A stretch of 64,000 bases of DNA from M2408 sp046303515. Lineage in GTDB: Bacteria > Bacteroidota > Bacteroidia > Flavobacteriales_D > Crocinitomicaceae. The first letter of the stretch is position 1, and every line of letters begins with the position of its first letter. The position numbers and the translations under genes are program-made. Shown here one piece after another: positions 42,089 through 51,037 of this stretch. The notes under the pieces are model-generated. The model did not search any database and was not told the origin of the DNA. It worked only from the letters and a program-made list of their open reading frames with translations. The stretch is from NCBI GenBank assembly GCA_046303515.1, contig JBKCGI010000022.1, forward strand, positions 1 through 64,000, written 5' to 3'.

Positions 42089-42138
42089 AAAAGTGCAAAA
42101 AGCAAGTCGACTAATAGCAGCAAAAGGGAATTCGCAGC

Positions 42139-42170
42139 CAAAACTAAGAGATGATTTAACCGTTAAGCAA
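42139..42170 (-). promoter_or_regulatory. Distal promoter of the small-ORF transcript
   Basis: On the minus strand TTG (42168-42170), a 21-base spacer and TAGTTTTG (42139-42146) match the Bacteroidota promoter form. Confidence 0.45.
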
Positions 42171-42192
42171 CTATTTTGTAATTGAAAATAAA

Positions 42193-43275
42193 CTATTTAG
42201 CGTTTTTCAACACTCTATTTTCTGCGGGAATAGCTTTGTTTTTATTAGCTAACTGTCCGCAAGCTGCATCGATGTCTTTTCCACGACTTCTTCTCACGTT
42301 GACAATCATATTTCGTTCTTCCAAAAAGGCAGCGAAAGCGTTTACTTTGGCCGTGTCTGCTTGTTGAAATTCGCCATCATCGATTGGATTGTATTCAATA
42401 ATGTTGATTTTGCAGGGAACACATTTACTAAAGTTGGCTAACTCTTGCGCGTCTTCTAGCGAATCGTTGAAATTTTTGAAAATGATGTATTCAAAAGTTA
42501 CTCGAGAACCTGTTTTTTCATGAAAATAAATCAAAGCTTCTTTTAAAGATTCCAAGTTGTTACTTTCGTTGATTTCCATGATTTTATCGCGCTTGGCATC
42601 ATTTGCTGCATGTAAAGAAAGGGCCAAATTGAATTTTACTTCATCGTCACCCAATTTTTTAATCATTTTGGCAATTCCAGCAGTAGAAACAGTGATTCTA
42701 CGAGGCGAAATTCCCAAACCTTCTTCAGAACAAAGCATTTCTGTCGAGCGTAAAACATTGGCGTAATTCAATAAAGGTTCGCCCATTCCCATGTATACGA
42801 TATTCGTCAATTGCTGGTTGTAACGCGATTCCGCTTGATTTTTGAGGTAAACAACTTGATCAACAATTTCTCCTGGAGATAAATTTCGAAGTAATTTCAA
42901 TCTTCCAGTAGCGCAAAAAAGACAGCTCAAACTGCAACCAACTTGAGAGGAAATACAAGCTGTGGTGCGATTTGTTGTAGGAATCAAAACTCCTTCAACG
43001 ACTTTACCTTTTTCGATTTCAAAAGCGCATTTAATTGTTTTGTCCTTGCTGATTTGTTGGTCGTCCAAGACAATTTTGTCGATGTAAAAATGTTCTTCTA
43101 GTTTATCGCGTAAAGCCTTACCTAGATTTGACATTTCCTCAAAAGTTCCAGCATTTTTTTTCCACAACCATTCAAAAACTTGTTTGGATCGAAATGATTT
43201 TTCGCCAAACTTAGCCAACTCTTCTTGTATTTGAGTCAGGTTTAAGTTTCTGATATTGATTTTGGAGTTTTTCAC
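42193..43275 (-). CDS. rlmN: Dual-specificity 23S rRNA/tRNA adenine-C2 methyltransferase RlmN
   Basis: A 360-residue radical SAM enzyme that methylates C2 of A2503 in 23S rRNA and A37 in some tRNAs. The cluster motif CSLSCLFCATG (CxxxCxxC) is preceded by TACISSQVG. NIVYMGMGEPLLNY is the SAM-binding GGEP-like segment. The two methyl-transfer cysteines are expected near GVLIPTTNRTTACIS and RRSRGKDIDAACGQL; the second is clearly present. Length and order match RlmN. A -7 box (43289-43296) lies upstream. Confidence 0.97.
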   Translation of the reverse strand: MKNSKINIRNLNLTQIQEELAKFGEKSFRSKQVFEWLWKKNAGTFEEMSNLGKALRDKLEEHFYIDKIVLDDQQISKDKTIKCAFEIEKGKVVEGVLIPTTNRTTACISSQVGCSLSCLFCATGRLKLLRNLSPGEIVDQVVYLKNQAESRYNQQLTNIVYMGMGEPLLNYANVLRSTEMLCSEEGLGISPRRITVSTAGIAKMIKKLGDDEVKFNLALSLHAANDAKRDKIMEINESNNLESLKEALIYFHEKTGSRVTFEYIIFKNFNDSLEDAQELANFSKCVPCKINIIEYNPIDDGEFQQADTAKVNAFAAFLEERNMIVNVRRSRGKDIDAACGQLANKNKAIPAENRVLKNAK

Positions 43276-43288
43276 TGGAAATTTTTTA

Positions 43289-43296
43289 CAAAGGTA
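43289..43296 (-). promoter_or_regulatory. -7 promoter element of rlmN
   Basis: On the minus strand TACCTTTG is an exact TAnnTTTG match ending 13 bases before the rlmN ATG at 43275. Confidence 0.45.
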
Positions 43297-43312
43297 AGGA
43301 AATTAAATATTA

Positions 43313-43924
43313 TTACAGATGTAATCTAAATCCAACCTTGGCAACTAGCGTAAAAATCTCTAAATCATAATTAATCGTTGAATTATAAGTGGAGTGAAAT
43401 TCACCTTTTGCAGTGGTGTAATATTGTCCTAATTCAAAATAAAGACTTTTTTCTTCGTATTTCATTTGGTAACCAATTCCTGCTTCCATGAATTTTGCTT
43501 TAAATGCATCATCGGGTGAAACTCCTTTGGTATCTAAACCAAAAGACCTGCCGTATTTCCCGTAGAGGTAAATTGCTCTTTTTGAGTTGCTGGCTAAAAA
43601 AACGCTTGTGGTAAAATACATGGGATAAGACCACATTTTGAGTATGTGTTTATCTGATGTGGAAAAAATGGGATATTTGTTTCTGTGAAATCCATTTCCA
43701 ACACCAATGGTAAAATATTGCCTTACTTGAAAATTAAGTTCTAAATCCCAAGCGAAATTTCTAAATCCAAAACCTTGATAAAACTTAAGATTGAATCTAC
43801 TTTTTTCATATTCTCTATAGAGCGGTTTAGCCAAGGGTGAAATTGGCACATTTTGCTCAAATGCAGATAAAGTTTTAGAAGAAATTAAGCACAAACAAAA
43901 AATTAAGCGCAGGATAAAATTCAT
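43313..43924 (-). CDS. Outer-membrane beta-barrel-like protein
   Basis: A protein of about 203 residues. With ATG 43924 as start it has a signal peptide (MNFILRLIFCLCLISSKTLS). The rest consists of alternating strands with aromatic residues (RFNLKFYQGFGFRNFAWDLELNFQ, MYFTTSVFLASNSKRAIYLYGKYG, EAGIGYQMKYEEKSLYFELGQYY, ending FTLVAKVGFRLHL), typical of an eight-stranded outer-membrane barrel. No family is assigned. It begins 17 bases after the upstream lipoprotein gene and should be co-transcribed with it. An in-frame start at 43987 would overlap that gene and is less likely. Confidence 0.75.
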   Translation of the reverse strand: MNFILRLIFCLCLISSKTLSAFEQNVPISPLAKPLYREYEKSRFNLKFYQGFGFRNFAWDLELNFQVRQYFTIGVGNGFHRNKYPIFSTSDKHILKMWSYPMYFTTSVFLASNSKRAIYLYGKYGRSFGLDTKGVSPDDAFKAKFMEAGIGYQMKYEEKSLYFELGQYYTTAKGEFHSTYNSTINYDLEIFTLVAKVGFRLHL

Positions 43925-43941
43925 TACTGAAATAATCCAGA

Positions 43942-45201
43942 TTAATATAAAAGTTTTCCTACAGAACTTAAGCTCAAGGTATTCCAATCAATTAGAAATT
44001 CTTGTATCCCATTTGTATTTGACAAAATTAGAATATTTGGATTGTTTGGATGGATCATAATATCATAAGCAACAACCCCAGGAATGTTAAATTCTTTTTT
44101 TAATTTATTTGGATTTGAGGCATCAAAAATTGTTAGACCGTTTTGTCCTTCACCAACAAATAAATAGTTGTTTGCCATACATAATCCATATGGACTTAGC
44201 ATTTCAATACTTTTTAATTCTATAGGATTATTTTCATTTGAGATGTCTACCAAATTTAAAGTATTTTCTCCGCCACCGTGACATCCTTCATTGTCAACAG
44301 ATCGTAAGGTGTAATAAGCAACTTCACCTCTAGGTAAAACTGGATCGCATGATTCCTCATGGGCAAGCGAAGAAATTTCTACAGGGGCTGATGGATTATC
44401 TGCATTGTAAATGGTCATAGATGTCATTGAACCTAGAAATAATCTATTTTCAGTTCCATAAATTGTCTCTGTTGTTGCGTCAATTTTTAGAGTTGAAACT
44501 TGGCTGAAGCTTGCATCATTTGAAATCACATGCATCACATCATCTTCGATTACATACACAAAACCAAATTCAGCCGCAATGCGATTTAATGTTCCTTTTG
44601 AATGGCTGTTTCCTCCTGCAAATGTTGATGGAATTTGAGAAACAGGAATAACTTCTTTCAAAAAGTCTAGGTGTAATTTACCTGCTTTTTTAATTTCTTT
44701 TGCTTCAGTACTGTTGACTTCAAATTTGTCAGTTGCAGTTTCATATTTGAAACCTAATAATTGTTGTCCTTTGTCATTTTCTAAAGGCTCCCAGAAAACA
44801 TTTTCAGCTCTGCTCACAAGAATTGGGTCATATACATTCGTGATATCTATTTTTAAGAAGTCATACACATTTGCTACATATAAAAAATTATCTTTCACAT
44901 AAAAATCTCTTAAAAAAGGAAGTTGAATAAAAGACATTCTTTGTGGATTTTGCATGTCTGTATTGTCGTAAATATGAATTCCTTTGTTTGATTCACTTAC
45001 AAGTACAAAATCACTTCCAATGTAAAAGTTTTTTGGTTTGATTAACTCTTGTTTCTTTATTAATAAAGGAAGTTGTCTAATAGAATCTAAACTCCCATAG
45101 ACTGCTGTTGCTTTATCATAAGTCATAGATATTTCACCTTTTGTTTTTATACAAGAAGCAAACAAAATAACGAGTGCGCTGAAGTAGAATAAATTTTTCA
45201 T
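43942..45201 (-). CDS. LVIVD-repeat lipoprotein
   Basis: A 419-residue lipoprotein (MKNLFYFSALVILFASC, lipobox FASC). The mature protein is a propeller built from LVIVD-type repeats: KGIHIYDNTDMQNPQRMSF, FLKIDITNVYDPILVSRAE, MTIYNADNPSAPVEIS, LNLVDISNENNPIELKS, LTIFDASNPNKLKKE. Proteins of this kind are displayed on the outer membrane or cell surface; their ligands are unknown. It is first in an operon with a small barrel-like gene. Confidence 0.88.
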   Translation of the reverse strand: MKNLFYFSALVILFASCIKTKGEISMTYDKATAVYGSLDSIRQLPLLIKKQELIKPKNFYIGSDFVLVSESNKGIHIYDNTDMQNPQRMSFIQLPFLRDFYVKDNFLYVANVYDFLKIDITNVYDPILVSRAENVFWEPLENDKGQQLLGFKYETATDKFEVNSTEAKEIKKAGKLHLDFLKEVIPVSQIPSTFAGGNSHSKGTLNRIAAEFGFVYVIEDDVMHVISNDASFSQVSTLKIDATTETIYGTENRLFLGSMTSMTIYNADNPSAPVEISSLAHEESCDPVLPRGEVAYYTLRSVDNEGCHGGGENTLNLVDISNENNPIELKSIEMLSPYGLCMANNYLFVGEGQNGLTIFDASNPNKLKKEFNIPGVVAYDIMIHPNNPNILILSNTNGIQEFLIDWNTLSLSSVGKLLY

Positions 45202-45390
45202 AATGCGATAAAATTAATAAATCAAAACAAGCAAAAATTAAGCCAAAATATTGATGCTAAAAATCTTAGCAACTAAATTGACTTTTATAAAATTTGAATC
45301 GAAAGTTACAAAAGAATTTTGAAATAAAAAATTTTCGACCAAACTTATTAACAAGTAGTTCTGACTTTTCAACAATTTTAACAATTGCTA

Positions 45391-45405
45391 CCACTTTCTA
45401 CCACC
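45391..45405 (-). promoter_or_regulatory. Distal inverted MraZ-box-like repeat
   Basis: On the minus strand GGTGGTAGAAAGTGG contains two GTGG words exactly 10 bases apart. It matches 14 of 15 bases of the sequence at 45508-45522 in the opposite orientation, about 100 bases further from mraZ. Confidence 0.55.
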
Positions 45406-45495
45406 AAGAGTAAATTTTCCTAATTTCAATAAAATCAGTACTTTTTAAAAAATAGTGTAACCTTTTGTTCGTGTTTGTCGTTTCAAGTTATTAAC

Positions 45496-45524
45496 AAAGT
45501 GTAAATTGGTGGTAAAAAGTGGAG
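45496..45524 (+). promoter_or_regulatory. Putative MraZ operator: three GTG repeats at 10-bp spacing
   Basis: AAAGTGT, TTGGTGGT and AAAGTGGA place GTG at 45499, 45509 and 45519, exactly one helical turn apart, 10 bases upstream of the mraZ -7 box. MraZ is known to bind direct repeats with this period in its own promoter (TGGGN in Escherichia coli, AAAGTG-type in mycoplasmas). The site would let MraZ control the whole dcw cluster. Confidence 0.65.
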
Positions 45525-45533
45525 ATTTTCTCT

Positions 45534-45541
45534 TAATTTTA
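45534..45541 (+). promoter_or_regulatory. -7 promoter element of mraZ and the dcw cluster
   Basis: TAATTTTA followed by CCC is one base from TAnnTTTG and ends 16 bases before the mraZ ATG. The upstream 330 bases to the LVIVD gene hold no reading frame of note. Confidence 0.45.
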
Positions 45542-45557
45542 CCCATTATTTTCCGTT

Positions 45558-46022
45558 ATGGCAGGTTTAGTAGGTGAGTTTGAATTGAAGTTGGACGAAA
45601 AAGGTCGCTTCATGTTTCCATCAAGTTTGAGGAAGCAAATTTCTCCTGCTGCCCAAGAAAATTTTATGCTGAACAAAGGTTTTGAGGATTGTTTGACACT
45701 GTACCCAATGAATGAATGGGAAAAAGTAAGTGCTAAATTGTCTAAAATGAATTTGTTCAACCCAAAAAACAGAATGTTCTACCGTTTGTTTCACCATGGT
45801 GCGAAAGCAATTGCCTTGGATGCTGCGGGAAGAGTTCTGATTCCAGTGTCCTTAAGTGAGCGCGTTGGATTGGGTAAGGAAGTTGTGTTGAATGCATACA
45901 ACGACCGCATAGAAATCTGGGACAAAACCAAATACTTCAATATGATTGAGGGTAACATGACGGACTTCGCTGATTTGGCGGATGAAGTAATGGGTAATTT
46001 GGGAAATGACGACGAACAATAA
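45558..46022 (+). CDS. mraZ: Transcriptional regulator/division protein MraZ
   Basis: A 154-residue protein with two SpoVT-AbrB-like MraZ domains: LVGEFELKLDEKGRFMFPSSLRKQI (first) and HHGAKAIALDAAGRVLIPVSLSERVGLGKEVVLNAYNDRIEIWD (second), each with the DxxGRxxxP core. MraZ forms ring-shaped oligomers and represses its own promoter. It is first in the cluster, and its end overlaps rsmH by 17 bases. Confidence 0.97.
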   Translation: MAGLVGEFELKLDEKGRFMFPSSLRKQISPAAQENFMLNKGFEDCLTLYPMNEWEKVSAKLSKMNLFNPKNRMFYRLFHHGAKAIALDAAGRVLIPVSLSERVGLGKEVVLNAYNDRIEIWDKTKYFNMIEGNMTDFADLADEVMGNLGNDDEQ

Positions 46023-46923
46023 CACATATCACATACCAGTAATGCTAAACGAGTGTTTGGATGCATTGAATATCAATCCAGATGGCGTTTACGTTGATGT
46101 TACCTTTGGTGGTGGCGGTCACTCTCGTGCAATTTTCGAAAAATTAAGTCCAAAAGGAAAATTGATTGTTTTTGATCAAGATCCTGATGCGCAAAAAAAC
46201 GCTTGGGAAGCCGAGAATTTTCATTTCATTCCAGCCAATTTTTCCTTCTTAAAAAATTATATCCGTGTACTTGGAATCAAAGAAGTAGATGGAATTTTAG
46301 CCGATTTGGGAGTTTCTTCACACCAGTTTGATGAAGGAAATCGTGGATTTTCAATTCGCACGGATGATGTCTTGGATATGCGTATGAATCAACAAGGTGA
46401 ATTGTCGGCAAAAACAGTTGTCAATACGTATACGGAAGAAGAATTAATCAAGATTTTACGCAAATACGGAGAAGTAGATTTCCCTGGAAAAATTGCTGGT
46501 ACGATTTGTCGTGCTCGCTCTAGAGGAAAATTAAAAACAACCGGTGAATTGATTGAAGTCTTAGCTACAATTGCACCAAAATTCAAAGAACATAAATTTT
46601 ACGCTCAGGTGTTTCAGGCGATTCGCATGGAAGTAAACCAAGAAGTTGATGTTTTGGAGAAATTTCTTTTGCAAACTCCTGAAGTTTTGAAAGTCGGTGG
46701 TAGATTGGTTGTCATGTCCTACCATTCTTTGGAAGATAGATTGGTGAAAAATTTCATGAAACGCGGAAATTTAGATGGAAGCATCGAAAAAGATTTTTAC
46801 GGCAATGTTTTAAAACCTTTAACTGAAGTTACGCGAAAACCAATTTCACCTAGTGAAGCAGAAATAGAATTAAACTCTCGTGCTCGAAGCGCGAAATTAA
46901 GAATTGCAGCCAAAAATGGATAA
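46006..46923 (+). CDS. rsmH: 16S rRNA (cytosine-1402-N4)-methyltransferase
   Basis: A 305-residue SAM-dependent methyltransferase. HIPVMLNECLDAL, YVDVTFGGGGHSRAI (SAM site), DQDPDAQKNA, DGILADLGVSSHQFDEGNRGFS, FQAIRMEVNQEVDVLEKFL and VMSYHSLEDRLVKNFMK are the classical RsmH/MraW motifs. It methylates C1402 of 16S rRNA in the ribosome decoding centre. It overlaps mraZ upstream and the ftsL-like gene downstream. Confidence 0.97.
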   Translation: MTTNNNTYHIPVMLNECLDALNINPDGVYVDVTFGGGGHSRAIFEKLSPKGKLIVFDQDPDAQKNAWEAENFHFIPANFSFLKNYIRVLGIKEVDGILADLGVSSHQFDEGNRGFSIRTDDVLDMRMNQQGELSAKTVVNTYTEEELIKILRKYGEVDFPGKIAGTICRARSRGKLKTTGELIEVLATIAPKFKEHKFYAQVFQAIRMEVNQEVDVLEKFLLQTPEVLKVGGRLVVMSYHSLEDRLVKNFMKRGNLDGSIEKDFYGNVLKPLTEVTRKPISPSEAEIELNSRARSAKLRIAAKNG

Positions 46924-47338
46924 TCAGTACATCGATAAGGACCAATTGGCTGCTGAAGAACAAGCAAAAAAGCAACGTGAACCTAAGCCAAAAGAGAAGA
47001 AAGTTAAAGTAAAAGGAAAAACAAATATTGTTGTTCAAATTTTGAATGGGGAAATCTTAACCAAAGATGTGGTTTTAAATAATTTGGGTTTTGTGTTTTT
47101 CTGCATTTTATTGCTGATTTTATTGGTTGCAAAAGGGTATTTAGGAAAACAATTGACAAAGGATATTGATACCTCCTTAAAAAAATTAGATGCTTCAACA
47201 GCTGAGTATGTTGAGTCAAAAGCACGTTTGGAAGAAAAAACAACCCGTTATGAATTGGTTAGAAAACTCGAGCCAATTGGATTAAAAGAAACAACAAAAC
47301 CTGCAAAGGTGATTAGAATAAAAACTGTCAAAAAATAG
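46916..47338 (+). CDS. ftsL: FtsL-like cell division protein
   Basis: A 140-residue bitopic membrane protein: a basic, Lys/Glu-rich cytoplasmic head (about 60 residues), one membrane span (FVFFCILLLILLVAKGYL) and a short periplasmic coiled coil with a heptad-like pattern (LKKLDASTAEYVESKARLEEKTTRYELVRKLEPIGLKE). Sequence identity to FtsL is weak, but size, topology and position between rsmH and the PBP are those of FtsL, which joins FtsQ and FtsB in the divisome. ATG 46916 overlaps the rsmH stop by 8 bases; a TTG at 46904 is less likely. Confidence 0.85.
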   Translation: MDNQYIDKDQLAAEEQAKKQREPKPKEKKVKVKGKTNIVVQILNGEILTKDVVLNNLGFVFFCILLLILLVAKGYLGKQLTKDIDTSLKKLDASTAEYVESKARLEEKTTRYELVRKLEPIGLKETTKPAKVIRIKTVKK

Positions 47339-49449
47339 TGAAAGAAAAAAAAGACATATTATGGAGAGCTTACCTGATTTACTTCGGGTTTGTTGCTATT
47401 ATGTTTATTGTCATTGGCAAAACTTTCAGTATTCAGTCTGACGGTGTCAAAACTGTTTTAATTGGTGGAAATTCTGAGGAAAAAATTCCAACGCGAACGG
47501 TAAAACGAATTCCACGAAGAGGTGAAGTTTTAGATATCAATAGAACTCCTTTGGTGACTTCTGTATCTTTTTTCGATATTCACATGGATCCGACGGTTTG
47601 TAAACAAGAGGATTTCGACAAAAACATCATGGAATTGAGCCAAAAATTAAGCGCTATGTTTCCGCAGATGTCAGCAAGAGAATACGAAAATCATATTCGC
47701 AAAGGAAGGTCGAGAGGAAACCGTTATTTATTGATTAAAAGTAAAATCACCAACGAACAACGTAATCGCTTACGCACTTTTCCAATTTTTAATTTAGGTA
47801 GAAACCGCGGTGGTTTGATTGATACGGAGGAAACCATTATTCGTAAACGTCCGCATGGAGAATTATTGAAAAGAACAATCGGATATTACCAAAAAAACAG
47901 CAAGGAAGAATTACGTGTTGGAATAGAAGGTTCATTTCATGAATATTTGGTTGGAGAACCAGGTTTGGAAATCGAACAACAAATATCAACCGGTTGGAAA
48001 AAAACAGGTCAAATTGTAAAAGACGCAGTTGAAGGAGCAAATATTGTTACATCCTTCGACATCAGTATTCAGGAAGTTGCCCATACAGAATTGATGCGTC
48101 AGTTGAAAAATACGAATGCCAAAAGTGGTTCTGTAATCGTGATGGATGTTAAAACTGGTTTTGTAAAAGCCATTGTGAATCTAACACAAGCATCTGATGG
48201 CGAATATTATGAATTGTATAATCAAGCAGTAGGTTCTAAAGAAGTTCCAGGTTCTACTTTTAAATTGGCTTCTCTTATGGCTGCTTTGGAAGATAAAAAG
48301 TTCAACATAAATGATACGGTTGAAACAGCAACAAAATACACGTATTACGGTGACAATACTTTAAATGAAGCTCACAATAATTATTATGGTCGGGTAACCA
48401 TAAAACGTGCGTTCGAATTGTCGTCAAATGTTATTTCAAGAATTATTTATAAAGCATACCGTAACGAACCGGAAACTTTTGTCAACCGTTTAAAATCATT
48501 TGGTTTAAGTGAGCCATTGGGAGTTGATATCATTGGAGAACCAAAACCAACTTTGTATGCACCGGGAGACAAAAATTGGTCTGGAATTTCCTTGCCTTGG
48601 ATGGCTGTTGGATATGAAGTGCAATTAACTCCCTTACAAACCTTAACTTTTTACAATGCTGTTGCCAATAACGGAAAAATGGTAAAACCTCAGTTTGTAA
48701 AAGAAATTGTGCGTGGAACAGAGGTTGTGAAAAACTTCAGACCAATCGTTTTAAGAGAGAAAATTTGCTCGGATCAGACCTTAAAAATTCTTCAAAGTTG
48801 TTTGGAAGGCGTAATGAAAACAGGAACAGGAAAAAACTTAACCTCTTCTTATTTTGAAATTGCTGGAAAAACGGGTACTGCCGAAATCTTAAATGATGAC
48901 ATGAAATATGGTGCTAAAGGCGAAAAAAAATACATGGCATCTTTTGTGGGTTATTTTCCTGTACAAGATCCAATGTATTCCTGTATTGTTTCAATTTCTG
49001 CTTCGGGTGAAAACATTTATGGAGCAACGGTTTCGGGAACTGTATTCTCAAAAATTGCAAATAAAGTTTATGCGGGAAGTTTGAAACATCATCAAGCGAT
49101 TAACGAAGCTAAAAAAGCAGTTTTCGATGCTCCTTTTTCTAAAAATGGTAACAGATATGATTTACAAAAAATCTTAAATCATTATGGAATTAAATTCGAG
49201 CAAGATGCAGAATCAGAATGGGTTTCAACGAAAGCTGTAGAACAAAAAATAGAATTCCACCAACGATTTGTCAATAAAAAAACGGTTCCAAATGTGATTG
49301 GAATGTCAGCAAAAGATGCCGTTTATTTAATTGAAAATACAGGAATGAGTGCACGAGTAATGGGATACGGAAAAGTAACAAAACAAACCGTGCCACCCGG
49401 AACACCAATTTTTGAAGGTGGATTAATAGAATTAATATTAGAAAGATGA
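47338..49449 (+). CDS. ftsI: Division-specific penicillin-binding protein, FtsI/PBP3-type transpeptidase with PASTA domain
   Basis: A 703-residue class B PBP. After an N-terminal membrane anchor come the PBP dimer domain (RRGEVLDINRTPLVTS) and the transpeptidase domain with all three active-site motifs: STFK (in KEVPGSTFKLASL), SSN (ELSSNVISR) and KTG (EIAGKTGTAEIL). A single C-terminal PASTA domain (TVPNVIGMSAKDAVYLIE onwards) follows. The enzyme cross-links septal peptidoglycan. The GTG start shares a base with the stop of the ftsL-like gene (TAGTG), and its end overlaps murE (ATGA). Confidence 0.95.
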   Translation: MKEKKDILWRAYLIYFGFVAIMFIVIGKTFSIQSDGVKTVLIGGNSEEKIPTRTVKRIPRRGEVLDINRTPLVTSVSFFDIHMDPTVCKQEDFDKNIMELSQKLSAMFPQMSAREYENHIRKGRSRGNRYLLIKSKITNEQRNRLRTFPIFNLGRNRGGLIDTEETIIRKRPHGELLKRTIGYYQKNSKEELRVGIEGSFHEYLVGEPGLEIEQQISTGWKKTGQIVKDAVEGANIVTSFDISIQEVAHTELMRQLKNTNAKSGSVIVMDVKTGFVKAIVNLTQASDGEYYELYNQAVGSKEVPGSTFKLASLMAALEDKKFNINDTVETATKYTYYGDNTLNEAHNNYYGRVTIKRAFELSSNVISRIIYKAYRNEPETFVNRLKSFGLSEPLGVDIIGEPKPTLYAPGDKNWSGISLPWMAVGYEVQLTPLQTLTFYNAVANNGKMVKPQFVKEIVRGTEVVKNFRPIVLREKICSDQTLKILQSCLEGVMKTGTGKNLTSSYFEIAGKTGTAEILNDDMKYGAKGEKKYMASFVGYFPVQDPMYSCIVSISASGENIYGATVSGTVFSKIANKVYAGSLKHHQAINEAKKAVFDAPFSKNGNRYDLQKILNHYGIKFEQDAESEWVSTKAVEQKIEFHQRFVNKKTVPNVIGMSAKDAVYLIENTGMSARVMGYGKVTKQTVPPGTPIFEGGLIELILER

Positions 49450-50903
49450 GAACTTTAGAAGAAATATTACACGGAGTAACTTTCTCTTTACATAGTGGAA
49501 CCTTAAATGAAAGTTTCACGAACTTGGTATTTGATTCTCGTCAAGCAAATGCTGATTCTATATTTTTCGCTATAAAAGGTACAACTTCTGATGGACATGA
49601 TTTCATTCCAAAAGTAATTGAACAAGGTTGTAAAATTATTATTTGTGAAAAAGCAATTGAAAATAATGACATTACACAAATAATTGTCGATGATTCCGCT
49701 AAAGTTTTGGCACTTTGTGCATCTAATTTTTATGAGAATCCGTCTACAAATTTAGCTTTAGTTGGAATTACTGGAACAAACGGAAAAACGACTTGCGTTA
49801 CACTTTTACACCAATTATTTTTGGATTTAGGTTATAAAGTTGGTTTGATTTCTACAGTTGTCAACAAGATTAATACAACCGAAATTCCTTCCACGCATAC
49901 AACTCCAAATCCAATCGCTTTGAATGCTTTGTTAGCGCAAATGGTTGACGAAGGTTGTGATTATTGTTTTATGGAAGTGAGTTCTCATTCAGTTGTACAA
50001 CACAGAATTACTGGTTTGACTTTCAAAGGTGCTGTTTTCACAAATATTACCCACGACCATTTGGATTACCATGGAACTTTCCAAGAATACATCAAAGCGA
50101 AAAAGGGATTTTTTGATCAGTTGAATAAAGATGCTTTTGCATTAACAAACATTGACGATAAAAATGGTATGGTGATGTTGCAGAATACTAAAGCAACTAA
50201 ACACAGTTACGCCTTAAAAACTCCTTCGGATTTCAAAGCGAAAGTCATTGAAAATCAATTTTCAGGTTTGGTTTTAAACATCAATGGTTTCGAGGTGTGG
50301 ACAAGATTAATTGGAGATTTCAACGCCTATAATTTATTGGCTGTTTATGGTGTTGCTTTGTTGTTAGAACAAGATAAAATGGAAGTTTTAACCATTTTGA
50401 GCAAATTAGAATCTGTGTCAGGAAGATTCCAATTTATTCAATCTAAAGGTGGAATTACAGCCATTGTGGATTATGCACATACGCCAGATGCTTTGGAAAA
50501 TGTCTTGAAAACGATTTCTAACATCCGCACCAAAAATGAAACAGTTTACACAGTTGTTGGCTGTGGTGGTGATCGCGACAAAGCGAAACGTCCAAAAATG
50601 GCTGCAATAGCTTGTGAATTAAGTGACAAAGTGATTATTACTTCAGATAATCCACGCTCTGAAGATCCAGCAGTTATTATCGAAGAAATGATGCAAGGAG
50701 TTGAAGGACATCATTTCAAAAAAACATTATCGATTCAAGACCGAGAACAAGCAATAAAAACAGCAGTTTCAATGGCAGAAGAAAACGACATTATCCTCAT
50801 TGCTGGGAAAGGTCACGAAACATACCAAGAAATCAAAGGCGTAAAACACGATTTTGATGATTTAAAAATTGTAAAAGAACTATTTGTAAAACTAGAAAAA
50901 TAA
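49446..50903 (+). CDS. murE: UDP-MurNAc-tripeptide synthetase, meso-diaminopimelate-adding
   Basis: A 485-residue Mur ligase. The N-terminal domain has LVFDSRQANADSIFFAIKGT; the ATP loop is VGITGTNGKTTCVTLL; EVSSHSVVQHRI and FTNITHDHLDYHGTF follow; the C-terminal domain has DYAHTPDALENVL and TSDNPRSEDP. The DNPR motif marks enzymes that add meso-diaminopimelate rather than lysine. It acts on UDP-MurNAc-L-Ala-D-Glu in the cytosol. A palindromic repeat separates it from mraY. Confidence 0.97.
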   Translation: MRTLEEILHGVTFSLHSGTLNESFTNLVFDSRQANADSIFFAIKGTTSDGHDFIPKVIEQGCKIIICEKAIENNDITQIIVDDSAKVLALCASNFYENPSTNLALVGITGTNGKTTCVTLLHQLFLDLGYKVGLISTVVNKINTTEIPSTHTTPNPIALNALLAQMVDEGCDYCFMEVSSHSVVQHRITGLTFKGAVFTNITHDHLDYHGTFQEYIKAKKGFFDQLNKDAFALTNIDDKNGMVMLQNTKATKHSYALKTPSDFKAKVIENQFSGLVLNINGFEVWTRLIGDFNAYNLLAVYGVALLLEQDKMEVLTILSKLESVSGRFQFIQSKGGITAIVDYAHTPDALENVLKTISNIRTKNETVYTVVGCGGDRDKAKRPKMAAIACELSDKVIITSDNPRSEDPAVIIEEMMQGVEGHHFKKTLSIQDREQAIKTAVSMAEENDIILIAGKGHETYQEIKGVKHDFDDLKIVKELFVKLEK

Positions 50904-50925
50904 ATATTGAAGTGAGGTTTAGTTT

Positions 50926-51004
50926 CTCCCCTTGAGGGGAGATTAAGAGGGGTGACACATAAAATTAATCAAGTCCTCCCCCTTTATCCCCCTCCGAAGG
51001 GGAA
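50926..51004. repeat. BIME-like pair of inverted palindromic repeats between murE and mraY
   Basis: A 31-base unit at 50926-50956 starts with the palindrome CTCCCCTTGAGGGGAG and ends GAGGGGTGAC. A diverged inverted copy lies at about 50973-51004 (GTCCTCCCCC to CCCCTCCGAAGGGG). The unit reappears, inverted and 30 of 31 identical, at 56580-56610. Such pairs can form strong stem-loops in the mRNA. Confidence 0.8.
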
Positions 51005-51037
51005 GCAGACACCACAAAACTTTTAACTTAAAAGAAC

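Noticed and set aside
41938..42141. 67-residue membrane protein from TTG 42141
   Set aside because: The TTG falls within the distal -7 promoter box, so it would not be in the mRNA made from that promoter. The 35-codon ATG version is kept as a low-confidence call.
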